Of a stretch of DNA of 64,000 nucleotides, positions 9,015 to 19,258 are shown piece by piece. A model generated the notes under the pieces. The model had not been told where the DNA came from and searched no databases. It saw only the letters and a program-made list of their open reading frames with translations. Position 1 is the stretch's first letter; each line of letters begins with the position of its first letter. Made by a program: the position numbers and the translations under genes. This DNA comes from an uncultured Flavobacteriaceae bacterium (GTDB taxonomy: Bacteria; Bacteroidota; Bacteroidia; Flavobacteriales; Flavobacteriaceae), in assembly GCA_947500525.1 (NCBI GenBank), contig CANMSH010000004.1:314783-378782 (forward strand), written 5' to 3'.

Positions 9015-10025
9015 ATGAAATTAAAATCTTTTTTTGGTGTCCTAATCTTGAGCCTTCTGTTAGTTTCTTGTGGGAATGAATATAAGTTGTTTTTGAGCTC
9101 GCCGAAAGAGTTAAAAGTAAGTGAATCACTTACATTAGAGGTGTCAGAGAAAGATAATAAGGCGATCGATTCTATTCGATATTATTTAGATGGAATTCGT
9201 ATCGAAAAGGATATCGCTATTCGTGATAAGAAGTTAGGTAAGCATGCTGTATCAGCTACGGTCTTTTATGAAGGTAAACAAAAGCAATTAACAAATACTA
9301 TTTACTTTCTTGCGGATAATCCTCCGAGTATATACACTTATGAAGTGATAAATGAGTTTCCTCATGATAAAAATGCTTTTACACAAGGTTTAGAATATTA
9401 TAACGGATTCTTATATGAAAGTACAGGGCAATATGGAGAATCTTCTCTCCGTAAAGTTGAAATTAATACTGGTAAGGTATTACAAAAACATGATCTAGAA
9501 AAAGAATTTTTTGGAGAGGGAATGACCATTTTCAATGATAAAATTTATATGTTGACTTGGAAAAAAATGAAAGGTTTTAGTTTTAATCTAGATAGTTTCG
9601 ATAAAGAAGGTGAGTTTTTATATAACCAGAGTAAAGAGGGGTGGGGTTTAACCCACACCTCAGATAAATTAATGAAGAGTGACGGAACCGAGAAGATTTG
9701 GTTTTTAAATGCTCAAACACAAAAGGAAGAAGGTTTTATAGAGGCATATACACACGATAGAAAAATTGATGAGTTGAATGAATTGGAATATATTCATGGT
9801 AAAATTTATGCCAATAAATGGCAAAAGAATAGTATCGTAATTATTGACCCTATGACTGGAGCAGTAGAAGGTGTTGCAGACTTACAAGGTTTACAAGAAA
9901 GAGCAGAAGAAAAAGGGTCGGATAATGTATTGAACGGAATTGCATATGATGCTGAAAATGATCGTTTGTTTGTTACTGGTAAACGATGGAAACTTCTTTT
10001 TGAAATTAAATTAAAGAAAAAGTAA
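9015..10025 (+). CDS. Glutaminyl-peptide cyclotransferase-like lipoprotein (Glu_cyclase_2 type)
   Basis: Lipobox LLLVSCG; YEVINEFPHDKNAFTQGLEYYNGFLYESTGQYGESSLRKV and NVLNGIAYDAENDRLFVTGKRWKLLFEI. Confidence 0.88.
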   Translation: MKLKSFFGVLILSLLLVSCGNEYKLFLSSPKELKVSESLTLEVSEKDNKAIDSIRYYLDGIRIEKDIAIRDKKLGKHAVSATVFYEGKQKQLTNTIYFLADNPPSIYTYEVINEFPHDKNAFTQGLEYYNGFLYESTGQYGESSLRKVEINTGKVLQKHDLEKEFFGEGMTIFNDKIYMLTWKKMKGFSFNLDSFDKEGEFLYNQSKEGWGLTHTSDKLMKSDGTEKIWFLNAQTQKEEGFIEAYTHDRKIDELNELEYIHGKIYANKWQKNSIVIIDPMTGAVEGVADLQGLQERAEEKGSDNVLNGIAYDAENDRLFVTGKRWKLLFEIKLKKK

Positions 10026-10029
10026 TTAG

Positions 10030-11559
10030 ATGCGTAATGTATATTGCTTTCTTATTATCACTTTGCTGATTTTTTGTAATGCCTGTCGTAAAGATTTTGA
10101 TACTATACGAAGTACGGGAGATTTAACTTTTTCTAAAGACACCATTTTTCTTGATACAGTTTTTACGAATACAAGCTCCAGTACCAGAAGTGTTAAAGTA
10201 TACAACAAAAGCAACAGTGCCGTTACAATTCCAACAATTGCTCTAGGTCGAGGAGAGGATTCATTTTACAGATTAAACGTTGATGGTATTGCAGGAAAAT
10301 CATTCACAAATATTGATATCCTGGCAAAGGATAGTATATTTATTTTTATTGAAGCTACCATAGATTTTCAAGCCGTTACTAATCCAATTTATACAGATTC
10401 TATTGTTTTTGATGCCGATAACAATGTACAAGATATCGATTTAGTCACGTTGGTGCAAGATGCAAATTTCTTATTTCCAAAAAGAGATGCTCAGGGTGTA
10501 TCAGAAACTATTGTTTTAGGTCAAAATGACTTAGGGGAAGATATAACCATTAACGGATTTTTATTAGATGATGATACCACATGGACCAATGACAAACCAT
10601 ATGTTGTGTATGGTTATGTAGGTGTACCTGAGAATAAAACACTCACAATCGAAGAGGGTGCCAGTGTCTTTTTTCATGCGAATTCGGGGTTGCTAACTCA
10701 ACCTGGCGCTACGCTGAAAGTGAACGGAACTTTAGGAAGAGAAGTAGTTTTTGAAGGTGACAGGCTCGAACCCAATTTTTCGGATATTCCTGGCCAATGG
10801 GGAGCAATTTGGTTACGCGCAGGTAGTACTAATAATGAAATTAATTACGCCATCATTAAAAACTCAACAATAGGAATTCTTGTTGATGATAAAAATGATA
10901 GTGACCTTACTTTAGAAATTAAGAATAGTCAACTCTATAATTTTTCTAATTTTGGAATCTTAGGACGAGGTGCTTCTATAGCAGGAGAAAATATTGTTAT
11001 TGCCAATAGCGGACAATCTTTATTGGCATGTACAGTTGGTGGTTCCTATAATTTCAAACATGCTACGTTTGCAAATTATTGGAGAAATAGTGTGCGAAAC
11101 TTCCCATCGGTATTGATAAATAATTTTTTAACAACAGTTGATACAAATGGAAATGAAGTAACGATTCCGAGTGATCTTGTTGAAGCTAATTTCTCAAATT
11201 GTATTATTGATGGCAATCAAAATATTGAATTCTTAGTTGATAAAATTGACGGTGCAATGTTTAATTTTAATGTTAAAAATAGTCTTTTAAAATTTGATAC
11301 AACAGACACTACACTTCTAAACAATCCGTTATTCGATTTTAATGATACCACGCTTTATCAAAACCCAATTTTAAATGGTCGAGTCGATTTTAAAGACACG
11401 CGAACTAATAATTTAATCATAGGTCAAAATTCAGAGTCTATTGGTAATGCAGATTTAACAACAGCTATATCGGTACCATTTGATATACTAGGTGTGAATC
11501 GGACTATTGCCCCAGACGTTGGTGCTTACCAACATATTACTTTTGAAGAGAATAATTAA
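10030..11559 (+). CDS. Surface lipoprotein, right-handed beta-helix-like
   Basis: Lipobox IFCNACRKD; N-terminal FSKDTIFLDTVFTNTSSSTRSVKVYN; Asn-rich beta-helix-like repeats. Confidence 0.65.
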   Translation: MRNVYCFLIITLLIFCNACRKDFDTIRSTGDLTFSKDTIFLDTVFTNTSSSTRSVKVYNKSNSAVTIPTIALGRGEDSFYRLNVDGIAGKSFTNIDILAKDSIFIFIEATIDFQAVTNPIYTDSIVFDADNNVQDIDLVTLVQDANFLFPKRDAQGVSETIVLGQNDLGEDITINGFLLDDDTTWTNDKPYVVYGYVGVPENKTLTIEEGASVFFHANSGLLTQPGATLKVNGTLGREVVFEGDRLEPNFSDIPGQWGAIWLRAGSTNNEINYAIIKNSTIGILVDDKNDSDLTLEIKNSQLYNFSNFGILGRGASIAGENIVIANSGQSLLACTVGGSYNFKHATFANYWRNSVRNFPSVLINNFLTTVDTNGNEVTIPSDLVEANFSNCIIDGNQNIEFLVDKIDGAMFNFNVKNSLLKFDTTDTTLLNNPLFDFNDTTLYQNPILNGRVDFKDTRTNNLIIGQNSESIGNADLTTAISVPFDILGVNRTIAPDVGAYQHITFEENN

Positions 11560-11627
11560 CCATTCATTTGAACAAATTATTGTAAAAATCTAATCTAATT
11601 ACCAGTCGTGATTTAGGATTAAAAGTT

Positions 11628-12122
11628 TTAAAAGCCAATATGGTTTTCTTTTTTTATAAATGTTAAATACTCGCCATTTTGAAGAGCAACGGTAATTGTA
11701 TCATTTTGAACCAATTTTTCTATATTTTTAACTTTGAGAGAATCCAAAGACAAGTCATAAAACAACGTGTTTAAAGTATCTTGAACCATATATCTATGCG
11801 GAGAAAATGCTTGGGTTCTATTTAATGATCCAAACTTAGAAGAAATTACACTTTTAATAATATTATTTTTACTTTGACCAGTTTTAGATATAACTTTTAT
11901 AAAAGTTAAAAGACCTCTTTTTTTTGGTGCGATGTGTTGCAGATAATTGCCACAATCAATTTGTAACTCTGTGGTTTGATTATATGATATTTTGATTGAT
12001 TTTGAACCTTTATTGTTTGTTGTAGAATCTACAAAATGATATGGGTAGAATTTTCCCGCAGGACATCCAAAAAGAGGGAAGCAAATTAAGAGTAAAAGTA
12101 AATATCTCAAGTTAGTTTTCAT
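11628..12122 (-). CDS. Hypothetical lipoprotein
   Basis: MKTNLRYLLLLLICFPLFGCPAGKF lipobox. Confidence 0.55.
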   Translation of the reverse strand: MKTNLRYLLLLLICFPLFGCPAGKFYPYHFVDSTTNNKGSKSIKISYNQTTELQIDCGNYLQHIAPKKRGLLTFIKVISKTGQSKNNIIKSVISSKFGSLNRTQAFSPHRYMVQDTLNTLFYDLSLDSLKVKNIEKLVQNDTITVALQNGEYLTFIKKENHIGF

Positions 12123-12273
12123 AATAGAATTGTTAGAAAATCGCACCGTCTCAAGATAACAATTTTTAAGGATATAGGTTGTTTAAAAAACGTTGAAAAG
12201 TCAACTAAATCTAATTGTTAAATATGTAGAATACATGTACACAAAGTGTATATTTGAATATTAAATTACATAA

Positions 12274-13050
12274 ATGGAATTAAAACTCACGAAACCTATT
12301 GTATTTTTCGATTTAGAAACAACTGGTGTTAATATAGCGAACGATAGAATTGTTGAAATATCAATTTTGAAAGTTTTTCCTAACGGAAATAAAGAAAGTA
12401 AAACTTGGTTGGTGAATCCTGAAATAGAAATTCCAGATGAGGTTGTCGCTATCCATGGAATTTCAAATGAAAAGGTTGTTACTGAACCTACATTTAAGGA
12501 ATTGGCTGAGGAAGTTAATAGTTTAATTGCTGGTTGTGATCTAGCAGGTTTCAATTCAAATCGTTTCGATATTCCGCTATTAGCAGAAGAAATGTTAAGA
12601 GCAGGCATAGATTTTGATATGAAGAATAGAGTGGCGATCGATGTACAGGTAATTTTTCATAAAAAAGAACAACGAACATTGAGTGCAGCATATAAGTTTT
12701 ATTGTGATAAAAATTTAGACAATGCACATTCGGCTGAAGCAGATACGAATGCGACCTATGAGATTTTAAAGTCGCAATTGGATCGATATGAAGATTTGGA
12801 AAATGGAACTAAATTTTTGAGCGAATTTTCATCTCATAAAAAAAGAGCTGATTTTGCAGGTTTTATAATGTTTGATGATGATGAAGATGAGATATTTACC
12901 TTTGGCAAATACAAGGGGAAAAAAGTGACAACAGTTTTGGAAAACGATAAGGGTTATTACTCGTGGATTCAAAAGGCTGATTTTCCATTATATACCAAAA
13001 AAGTGTTGACGGCCATAAAATTGAGGAGTTTCAATAATAAATTGAGTTAA
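12274..13050 (+). CDS. 3'-5' exonuclease (DnaQ/epsilon-like) with C-terminal DUF3820-like module
   Basis: Exo I VFFDLETTGVN; Exo II AGFNSNRFDIPLLAEE; Exo III NAHSAEADTNATYEIL; C-terminal FTFGKYKGKKVTTVLENDKGYYSWI. Confidence 0.85.
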   Translation: MELKLTKPIVFFDLETTGVNIANDRIVEISILKVFPNGNKESKTWLVNPEIEIPDEVVAIHGISNEKVVTEPTFKELAEEVNSLIAGCDLAGFNSNRFDIPLLAEEMLRAGIDFDMKNRVAIDVQVIFHKKEQRTLSAAYKFYCDKNLDNAHSAEADTNATYEILKSQLDRYEDLENGTKFLSEFSSHKKRADFAGFIMFDDDEDEIFTFGKYKGKKVTTVLENDKGYYSWIQKADFPLYTKKVLTAIKLRSFNNKLS

Positions 13051-13051
13051 T

Positions 13052-13537
13052 ATGTATGTAGATTTTAATTTACTGCCAGATACTTCGAGAGTATGGGTAT
13101 ATCAAGCAGATAGAATGTTTAGCGATATAGAAGTTCAAGAAATTGAGAAGCAATTAGTACCATTTATTCAAAATTGGAAACGACACGGAGAAGATTTAAA
13201 AGCTTCATTCCAAATAAAATACAATCAGTTTATCATATTAGCAGTCGATGAAAATGTTGCTAATGTTTCAGGATGCTCAATAGATGCTTCAGTACATATA
13301 ATTCAGCAATTGCAGAAGCAATTTAATGTTGATTTGTTGAATAAAATGAACGTAACATTTAAGGATGGAATGAATGTTAATATCGTTTCGTTAGGGGCAT
13401 TTAAAGAATTCGCCAAAACAAATAAAATAACCAATAGTACGTTAGTTTTTAATAATATGATCACCTCAAAAGCTGATTTAAAAACCTCATGGGAAGTTCC
13501 GGCAAGTGAAAGTTGGCACGCGAAATTCATAAAGTAA
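13052..13537 (+). CDS. Conserved Bacteroidota protein (often annotated 'ABC transporter ATPase')
   Basis: 161 aa MYVDFNLLPDTSRVWVYQADRMFSDIEVQEIEKQL; no Walker motifs seen, so the common annotation looks doubtful. Confidence 0.6.
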   Translation: MYVDFNLLPDTSRVWVYQADRMFSDIEVQEIEKQLVPFIQNWKRHGEDLKASFQIKYNQFIILAVDENVANVSGCSIDASVHIIQQLQKQFNVDLLNKMNVTFKDGMNVNIVSLGAFKEFAKTNKITNSTLVFNNMITSKADLKTSWEVPASESWHAKFIK

Positions 13538-13571
13538 GCTCATTTCCATTCTCGAAACATTGACCAAAAAT

Positions 13572-16496
13572 ATGTCTATGAAACTAAAAATATTTCTTTT
13601 TCTGCTTCTTTTAATGCCCTACACGATTAATGCGCAAAATATTGATCCATTGGTAAAGGTAGATAGTAGGGCACAAGAGAGATGGGTAGATAGTATTTTT
13701 ACGAAGATGACGATTGATCAAAAAATTGGTCAGTTATTTATGATAAATGCCTATTCAAATAAAGATGCAAAACATGAGTTATATATTGATCGTCTTATAA
13801 AAAAATATAAGATAGGTGGATTGATATTTTTTCAGGGAACTCCAGAAAAGCAAGCTAAAATGACGAATCGCTTTCAAAAAATCTCTGATATACCATTAAT
13901 GATAGGATTTGATGGAGAGTGGGGTTTAGATATGCGATTGGATAATACGTATCGCTTTCCATGGAATATGACCCTAGGAGCCATTCAGGATACTAAATTG
14001 ATAGAAAACTTTGGAAAACGCTTAGGTAAACATGCGAAAAGAATAGGAATACATATAAACTTTGCACCTGTTGTAGATGTGAATATTAATCCTAAAAATC
14101 CAATTATTGGGAATCGATCTTTTGGTGAAATTCCCGAAAATGTAGCTGAAAAGGCAATTGCCTTTACAAAAGGTATGCAAAGTGAACAAGTTTTAGGAAG
14201 CGCAAAACATTTCCCAGGGCATGGAGATACTGAAACTGATTCTCATGTTTCTTTACCGTCTATTCCATTTTCAAGGGAGCGTTTGGATGCGATAGAATTG
14301 TATCCTTATAAGAAGTTGTTCGATAGTGGACTTGCCACTGTTATGGTTGGTCATTTAAGTGTACCTGAATTAGAGTCAAATTCAAGTTTGCCATCGTCAT
14401 TATCGAAAAATATTGTAACTGGGGTTCTTCAAAAGGAAATGGGTTTCGAAGGATTGATATTTACAGATGCTTTAAATATGAAAGCTGCCGCTAATTTTTC
14501 TAGTTCGGCAGAGATTAATTTAGAAGTGGTAAAAGCAGGAAATGATATTTTGTTAATGCCCAACGATATTGAAGGTTCTTTTGCTAAGATTAAAAAAGCG
14601 GTAGAAGATGGAACTTTGTCTGTACAAAGACTGGATAAGTCGGTACGTAAGATATTAAAAGCAAAATATTGGGCTGGACTCTATAATCTAAAACCAATAG
14701 CACTCGACAATTTGCAAACTGATTTGAATAGTGTCGAAGATGATATACTGCACCATCAATTGGTAAAAAACTCTATCACATTGATTCAAAATGACAAATC
14801 TATTTATCCGATAAAGGATTTGGTTCAGCAAAAAATTGCCTATGTTAAATTGGGTGATGCAGATAATACTGGATTTGTAGAAAGATTGAATGATTACGCT
14901 CAAGTAGATGTCATTGAGGGAAAGACCTTAGACATCGTCCTAAATAATTTAAAACCATATAATCTTGTCATAATAGGCTATCACAAATCTAATGCGAATG
15001 CATGGAAAGGGTTTAAATTTAAAAATAGAGAACTTGTTTGGTTACAAGAGATAGCGAGAAAAAAGCGAGTTATTTTAGATGTTTTTGCGAGCCCTTATAG
15101 TCTCTTAGATGTAAAATCCTATAGAAATATTGATGCTGTAGTACTATCTTATCAAAACAGTAAGATGTCACAGGATGTTTCAGCTCAACTTATTTTTGGC
15201 GCAGGGGTGACAAAAGGAAAATTACCAGTTTCTATTCATAAAAAATTTGCTGCAGGTCATGGATTGAACTCTTCGAATTTAAAAAGGTTGGCATATACCT
15301 TCCCAGAGAAGGTCGGAATGGATAGTGAAAAATTAGTACGAGTTGATTCGATTGCAAAAGTTATTCTTGAAGAAAAAATGGCTCCAGGTATGCAAATATT
15401 AGTGGCTAGAAAAGGAGAAGTTGTATATCGAAAAAGTTTTGGATATCATACTGCTGGCAAGAAAAGAGCGGTTAAAAATACTGATTTGTATGACCTGGCC
15501 TCTTTGACAAAAATATTAGGAGGTGTACCGCCAATTATGAAAGCTTTTGAAGAAGAAAAATTCGGTCTTAACACCTATATCGGTGGTTTGATGCCGGTTT
15601 TAAAAGGTACCGATAAAGATAGTATTACCATTAAAGAATCATTATCACATTATGGTCGGTTTAAAGCTTGGATACCTTATTACTTAAGTACATTAGACAG
15701 TGTTACGAGAGAACCACTTAAAGAATATTATAATGTGCGAAAAACAAAAAGGCATGGTATTCAAGTTGCTCGAAATATGTTTTTAACTACGAGTTTTAAA
15801 GATACTATCAATAAGATGATTGCCGAATCACCTTTACGGGAAAAGAAGGGGTATAAATATAGTGGTTTGATATTTTATTTGTTCAAAGATTACTTAGAAA
15901 AGACCTATGGAACCTCTTTAGATAAAATAAACATTTCTAATTTTTATCAACCCTTGGGAGCAACAACATTAACATATAATCCTTTAGATAAATTTCCAGA
16001 AAATAGAATTGTACCTACTGAGATTGACAAATTTTATCGAAAGCAATTATTGCATGGATATGTGCATGATCAAGGTGCGGCAACCTTAGGAGGAATAAAT
16101 GCAAACGCCGGATTATTTTCTAATTCTAATGATGTTGCTAAAATGATGCAATTGTATCTGCAAAAAGGGTTTTACGGTGGTAAACGTTATTTCGAGAAGG
16201 AGACCTTTGATACATTTAATAAACGCTATTATGAAGGTGAAGGTGTACGACGAGGTTTAGGATTTGACAAACCACAATTAGACCCTGATATTAAGGCCAC
16301 ATGCGGATGTGTATCTTCTGAGAGTTTTGGGCATAGTGGTTATACGGGTACTTATACCTGGGCTGATCCTGAGACTGAGTTGATATATGTCTTTTTATCA
16401 AATAGAGTGTATCCGACTGCTGATAATAATAAATTGGTCATGAAAAATATAAGAACAGAAGTTCAACGTTTGATTCAAGAAGCAATTATCGATTAG
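13572..16496 (+). CDS. Fusion of GH3 beta-N-acetylhexosaminidase (NagZ-like) and class C beta-lactamase-like serine hydrolase
   Basis: GH3: KHFPGHGDTETDSHVSLP; serine hydrolase: SxxK in LYDLASLTKILGG, late SFGHSGYTGTYTWADPE; signal peptide. Confidence 0.9.
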   Translation: MSMKLKIFLFLLLLMPYTINAQNIDPLVKVDSRAQERWVDSIFTKMTIDQKIGQLFMINAYSNKDAKHELYIDRLIKKYKIGGLIFFQGTPEKQAKMTNRFQKISDIPLMIGFDGEWGLDMRLDNTYRFPWNMTLGAIQDTKLIENFGKRLGKHAKRIGIHINFAPVVDVNINPKNPIIGNRSFGEIPENVAEKAIAFTKGMQSEQVLGSAKHFPGHGDTETDSHVSLPSIPFSRERLDAIELYPYKKLFDSGLATVMVGHLSVPELESNSSLPSSLSKNIVTGVLQKEMGFEGLIFTDALNMKAAANFSSSAEINLEVVKAGNDILLMPNDIEGSFAKIKKAVEDGTLSVQRLDKSVRKILKAKYWAGLYNLKPIALDNLQTDLNSVEDDILHHQLVKNSITLIQNDKSIYPIKDLVQQKIAYVKLGDADNTGFVERLNDYAQVDVIEGKTLDIVLNNLKPYNLVIIGYHKSNANAWKGFKFKNRELVWLQEIARKKRVILDVFASPYSLLDVKSYRNIDAVVLSYQNSKMSQDVSAQLIFGAGVTKGKLPVSIHKKFAAGHGLNSSNLKRLAYTFPEKVGMDSEKLVRVDSIAKVILEEKMAPGMQILVARKGEVVYRKSFGYHTAGKKRAVKNTDLYDLASLTKILGGVPPIMKAFEEEKFGLNTYIGGLMPVLKGTDKDSITIKESLSHYGRFKAWIPYYLSTLDSVTREPLKEYYNVRKTKRHGIQVARNMFLTTSFKDTINKMIAESPLREKKGYKYSGLIFYLFKDYLEKTYGTSLDKINISNFYQPLGATTLTYNPLDKFPENRIVPTEIDKFYRKQLLHGYVHDQGAATLGGINANAGLFSNSNDVAKMMQLYLQKGFYGGKRYFEKETFDTFNKRYYEGEGVRRGLGFDKPQLDPDIKATCGCVSSESFGHSGYTGTYTWADPETELIYVFLSNRVYPTADNNKLVMKNIRTEVQRLIQEAIID

Positions 16497-16500
16497 TCTG

Positions 16501-17241
16501 ATGTTTAAAATACAACAGCTGTATCTGCTCTTGACGTTACTTTTTGTAGTACCTGCGATCGCACAAAAAGATAGCCTCGTTACCAAGAAAAACAAGAAAA
16601 ATCAATTTTTCAAAAAAATGATCGTCCCTGTGGGGCTTATTACAGTTGGTTCAATACTATCTGGAAGTAAGGGTGAGATTAACATACAAAATGATATAAG
16701 AAAAGGCGTCGGAAAAGGAGTTTCTACACGTTTAGATGATTATTTTAGATACGGACCGATGACAGAATTGGCAATTGCAAATGCCATAGGGTTAACATCT
16801 AAAAATCATTGGTTTGATCAGGCTAAAAACTTGTTTATAATTGATGTGGCTTCTTTTATAACCGTGCGATCTCTCAAATCTATCGTGCAACGTTCACGAC
16901 CTAATAACATGTACATTTATAATTCATTTCCATCTGGACACACCACCTTGGCTTTTTCGAATGCTTCTATGCTGTATTATGAGTACAAAGAACATCATCC
17001 TGTATTCGCTTACAGTGGATATGCTTTCGCAATGGCAACAGGAACCTTGAGAGTGTTAAATGATAGACATTGGATTGGCGATGTCTTGGTAGGTGCGGGT
17101 ATGGGTATGTTGATTACTCATCTTGTGTATAAATTAGAACCTTTAAAAAATTGGAATCCATTTAGAAAAAGTAAACACTTAAGTTTTGGCCCAGTTTTAA
17201 ATAGAGATGAACTTATGATACGCCTGAATTGGAGATTTTAG
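16501..17241 (+). CDS. PAP2-family phosphatase
   Basis: Signal peptide; KSIVQRSRPNN, SFPSGHTT and LNDRHWIGDVLVG motifs. Confidence 0.88.
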   Translation: MFKIQQLYLLLTLLFVVPAIAQKDSLVTKKNKKNQFFKKMIVPVGLITVGSILSGSKGEINIQNDIRKGVGKGVSTRLDDYFRYGPMTELAIANAIGLTSKNHWFDQAKNLFIIDVASFITVRSLKSIVQRSRPNNMYIYNSFPSGHTTLAFSNASMLYYEYKEHHPVFAYSGYAFAMATGTLRVLNDRHWIGDVLVGAGMGMLITHLVYKLEPLKNWNPFRKSKHLSFGPVLNRDELMIRLNWRF

Positions 17242-17264
17242 AATAGTTGATGTATCTCTATTCC

Positions 17265-18326
17265 TTAGTCAACGTACGTTGATATTTTGGTTTTCGTGAG
17301 AAAAAAGAGTAGAAAAACACTCAAGACTAAATATAGCAATGCATTGGTTGGTCCAAAGAAATAATGTGCCAATAAAGATTGCAATCCGTAAAACAACGGG
17401 AAAGCAGTAATACCAATAGCGAGTTTGGTGGTAGAGACGAATTCTGCTTCTTGAATATTTGGTTCAATTAATTTATAAATGATTAAAGGAATTACGCTAT
17501 TTAACCCAACTACTAACTTTAATAATCGCCAAAAGAATACAGGCTTTTTAGATCGGGCATTTGTAGGAACTTTGTGTTCATCTTTATGGCCGTCACGTAA
17601 CAACTCATTGCTTGATTTTGGATCTAAAAAATTTGCGTTGCCTAATTTTTTGATCACCTCTTCATAATTTTCAATATCTTCTATATGGGTCGTAAGTTCT
17701 TTCATTTTTTCATGAACTACTGCCTTTAACTCTTGCGTTGAGGTATTAATATTGTCGCTATTATAATATTGATTAACATCTATCGGTTTTCCGTAATAAA
17801 TCGATACCGATTCGGCATATTCATCTGCCTTGGTATAGTTCAATCCAATAGGTACAATTGTTAAATTCAAATTATCATTTTGCTCCAGTGCGCCAAAAGT
17901 TATTCTTGTAAAACCCTTACTCAACGGACGTACCCATCTTCTAATATCGTGCGTACCTTCAGGAAAAATTAATAAAGACCTTTTTTTATTTAAGATGTTA
18001 TAGCATTTATTAAATATTTCGTTATTCTTTGCCAAGGTTTCCTTACCATCACGCAAGCGATAAATAGGTAGCATATTTACAGTAGACAAAATCCATTTAA
18101 CTAATCGTATCTTAAATGCACTCGCACGTGTTAAAAAATGAATATTTCTAGTCGTTGTTGTCGCAATCAATAAAGGATCGATAAGTGCATTTTTATGATT
18201 AGAAACAAATAACAAGGCTCCTTTTTTTGGTATATTTTCTTTACCAATTACCTTGATCTCCTTAAAATAAAAGTGAAGACCAGTTCTAATATAAATTTTA
18301 ACAAGATGATACCAAATACGTTTCAT
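17265..18326 (-). CDS. PlsC-type 1-acyl-glycerol-3-phosphate acyltransferase-like protein
   Basis: SNHKNALIDPLL and FPEGTHDIRRW motifs; C-terminal TM segments. Confidence 0.85.
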   Translation of the reverse strand: MKRIWYHLVKIYIRTGLHFYFKEIKVIGKENIPKKGALLFVSNHKNALIDPLLIATTTTRNIHFLTRASAFKIRLVKWILSTVNMLPIYRLRDGKETLAKNNEIFNKCYNILNKKRSLLIFPEGTHDIRRWVRPLSKGFTRITFGALEQNDNLNLTIVPIGLNYTKADEYAESVSIYYGKPIDVNQYYNSDNINTSTQELKAVVHEKMKELTTHIEDIENYEEVIKKLGNANFLDPKSSNELLRDGHKDEHKVPTNARSKKPVFFWRLLKLVVGLNSVIPLIIYKLIEPNIQEAEFVSTTKLAIGITAFPLFYGLQSLLAHYFFGPTNALLYLVLSVFLLFFLTKTKISTYVD

Positions 18327-18328
18327 AA

Positions 18329-19258
18329 TTATGCAACGACTTTTGTTGTTTTTTTAGACCAAAAATACGCTAAACATAAGCCAGAAGCAATATCCCAAAC
18401 ACTCCAAAAAGCTAAGCACAATGCCATGCCTCCCAGTCCTTCAAAAAAGGCAAAGCATAAGAGTAATCCTAAACCAGAATTTTGAATCCCCGTTTCAATT
18501 GCCAAGGTTTTTTGATCTTTAAATGATAATCCCATGAGTTTAGAAAAGTAAAAACCAGAAAAATATCCTGTAAAGTTGAGCGCAAGAACTACAATCAAAA
18601 CGTAGTGCACGTATTCCATAAAAATAGACCAATTTTCATAAAATGCTCCTCCAATAAATGCTAGCAACATGAGAATAGATAATGGACGCAGTACCTTAGA
18701 AAATTTGTCAGCGATAATAGGTTTGTAATGACGAATGAGCATTCCTAAAATTAAGGGCACACCTAAAATAAGACTTACTAACTTTATAAGTACGAATGGG
18801 TCTAATGCAACCGATCGTAAAATTTTTGCCGTTGGTTCATAGAATCCACCCCATATAGCTAAGTTTAACGGTGTCATGACGATGGCCACGAGTGTGGCAA
18901 ATGCTGTTAAACTTACTGATAATGCAGTATTTCCTCCAGCTAAATGCGTGGCAAAATTAGAAATATTGCCTCCAGGACAAGCAGCTACCATGATCATACC
19001 CAGTGCAATACTCGGATACGGATTCATAATAGTTACAAGTAAAAAAGTAAGAAATGGAAAGAGAATAAATTGTGAAACAATCCCAATAATCACAATTTTT
19101 GGATGCACAAACAAACGTTTAAAGTCTTCAATTTTAATACCAAGAGCAACACCAAACATAATAACGGCAAGTATAACGTTTACCGCCCATAATTCTTCAT
19201 TGTTGAAGTTGATTTTAAGTGTATCTAGCACTTCGTTGGTGCTAATTCTTAAAGACAT
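18329..19258 (-). CDS. Bile acid:sodium symporter family protein
   Basis: Multi-TM; ACPGGNISNFATHLAGGNTALSVSLTA and ETGIQNSGLGLLL motifs. Confidence 0.88.
   Translation of the reverse strand: MSLRISTNEVLDTLKINFNNEELWAVNVILAVIMFGVALGIKIEDFKRLFVHPKIVIIGIVSQFILFPFLTFLLVTIMNPYPSIALGMIMVAACPGGNISNFATHLAGGNTALSVSLTAFATLVAIVMTPLNLAIWGGFYEPTAKILRSVALDPFVLIKLVSLILGVPLILGMLIRHYKPIIADKFSKVLRPLSILMLLAFIGGAFYENWSIFMEYVHYVLIVVLALNFTGYFSGFYFSKLMGLSFKDQKTLAIETGIQNSGLGLLLCFAFFEGLGGMALCLAFWSVWDIASGLCLAYFWSKKTTKVVA

Noticed and set aside
12261-12608. 115-aa minus-strand ORF
   Set aside because: Antisense to the exonuclease gene, no family features
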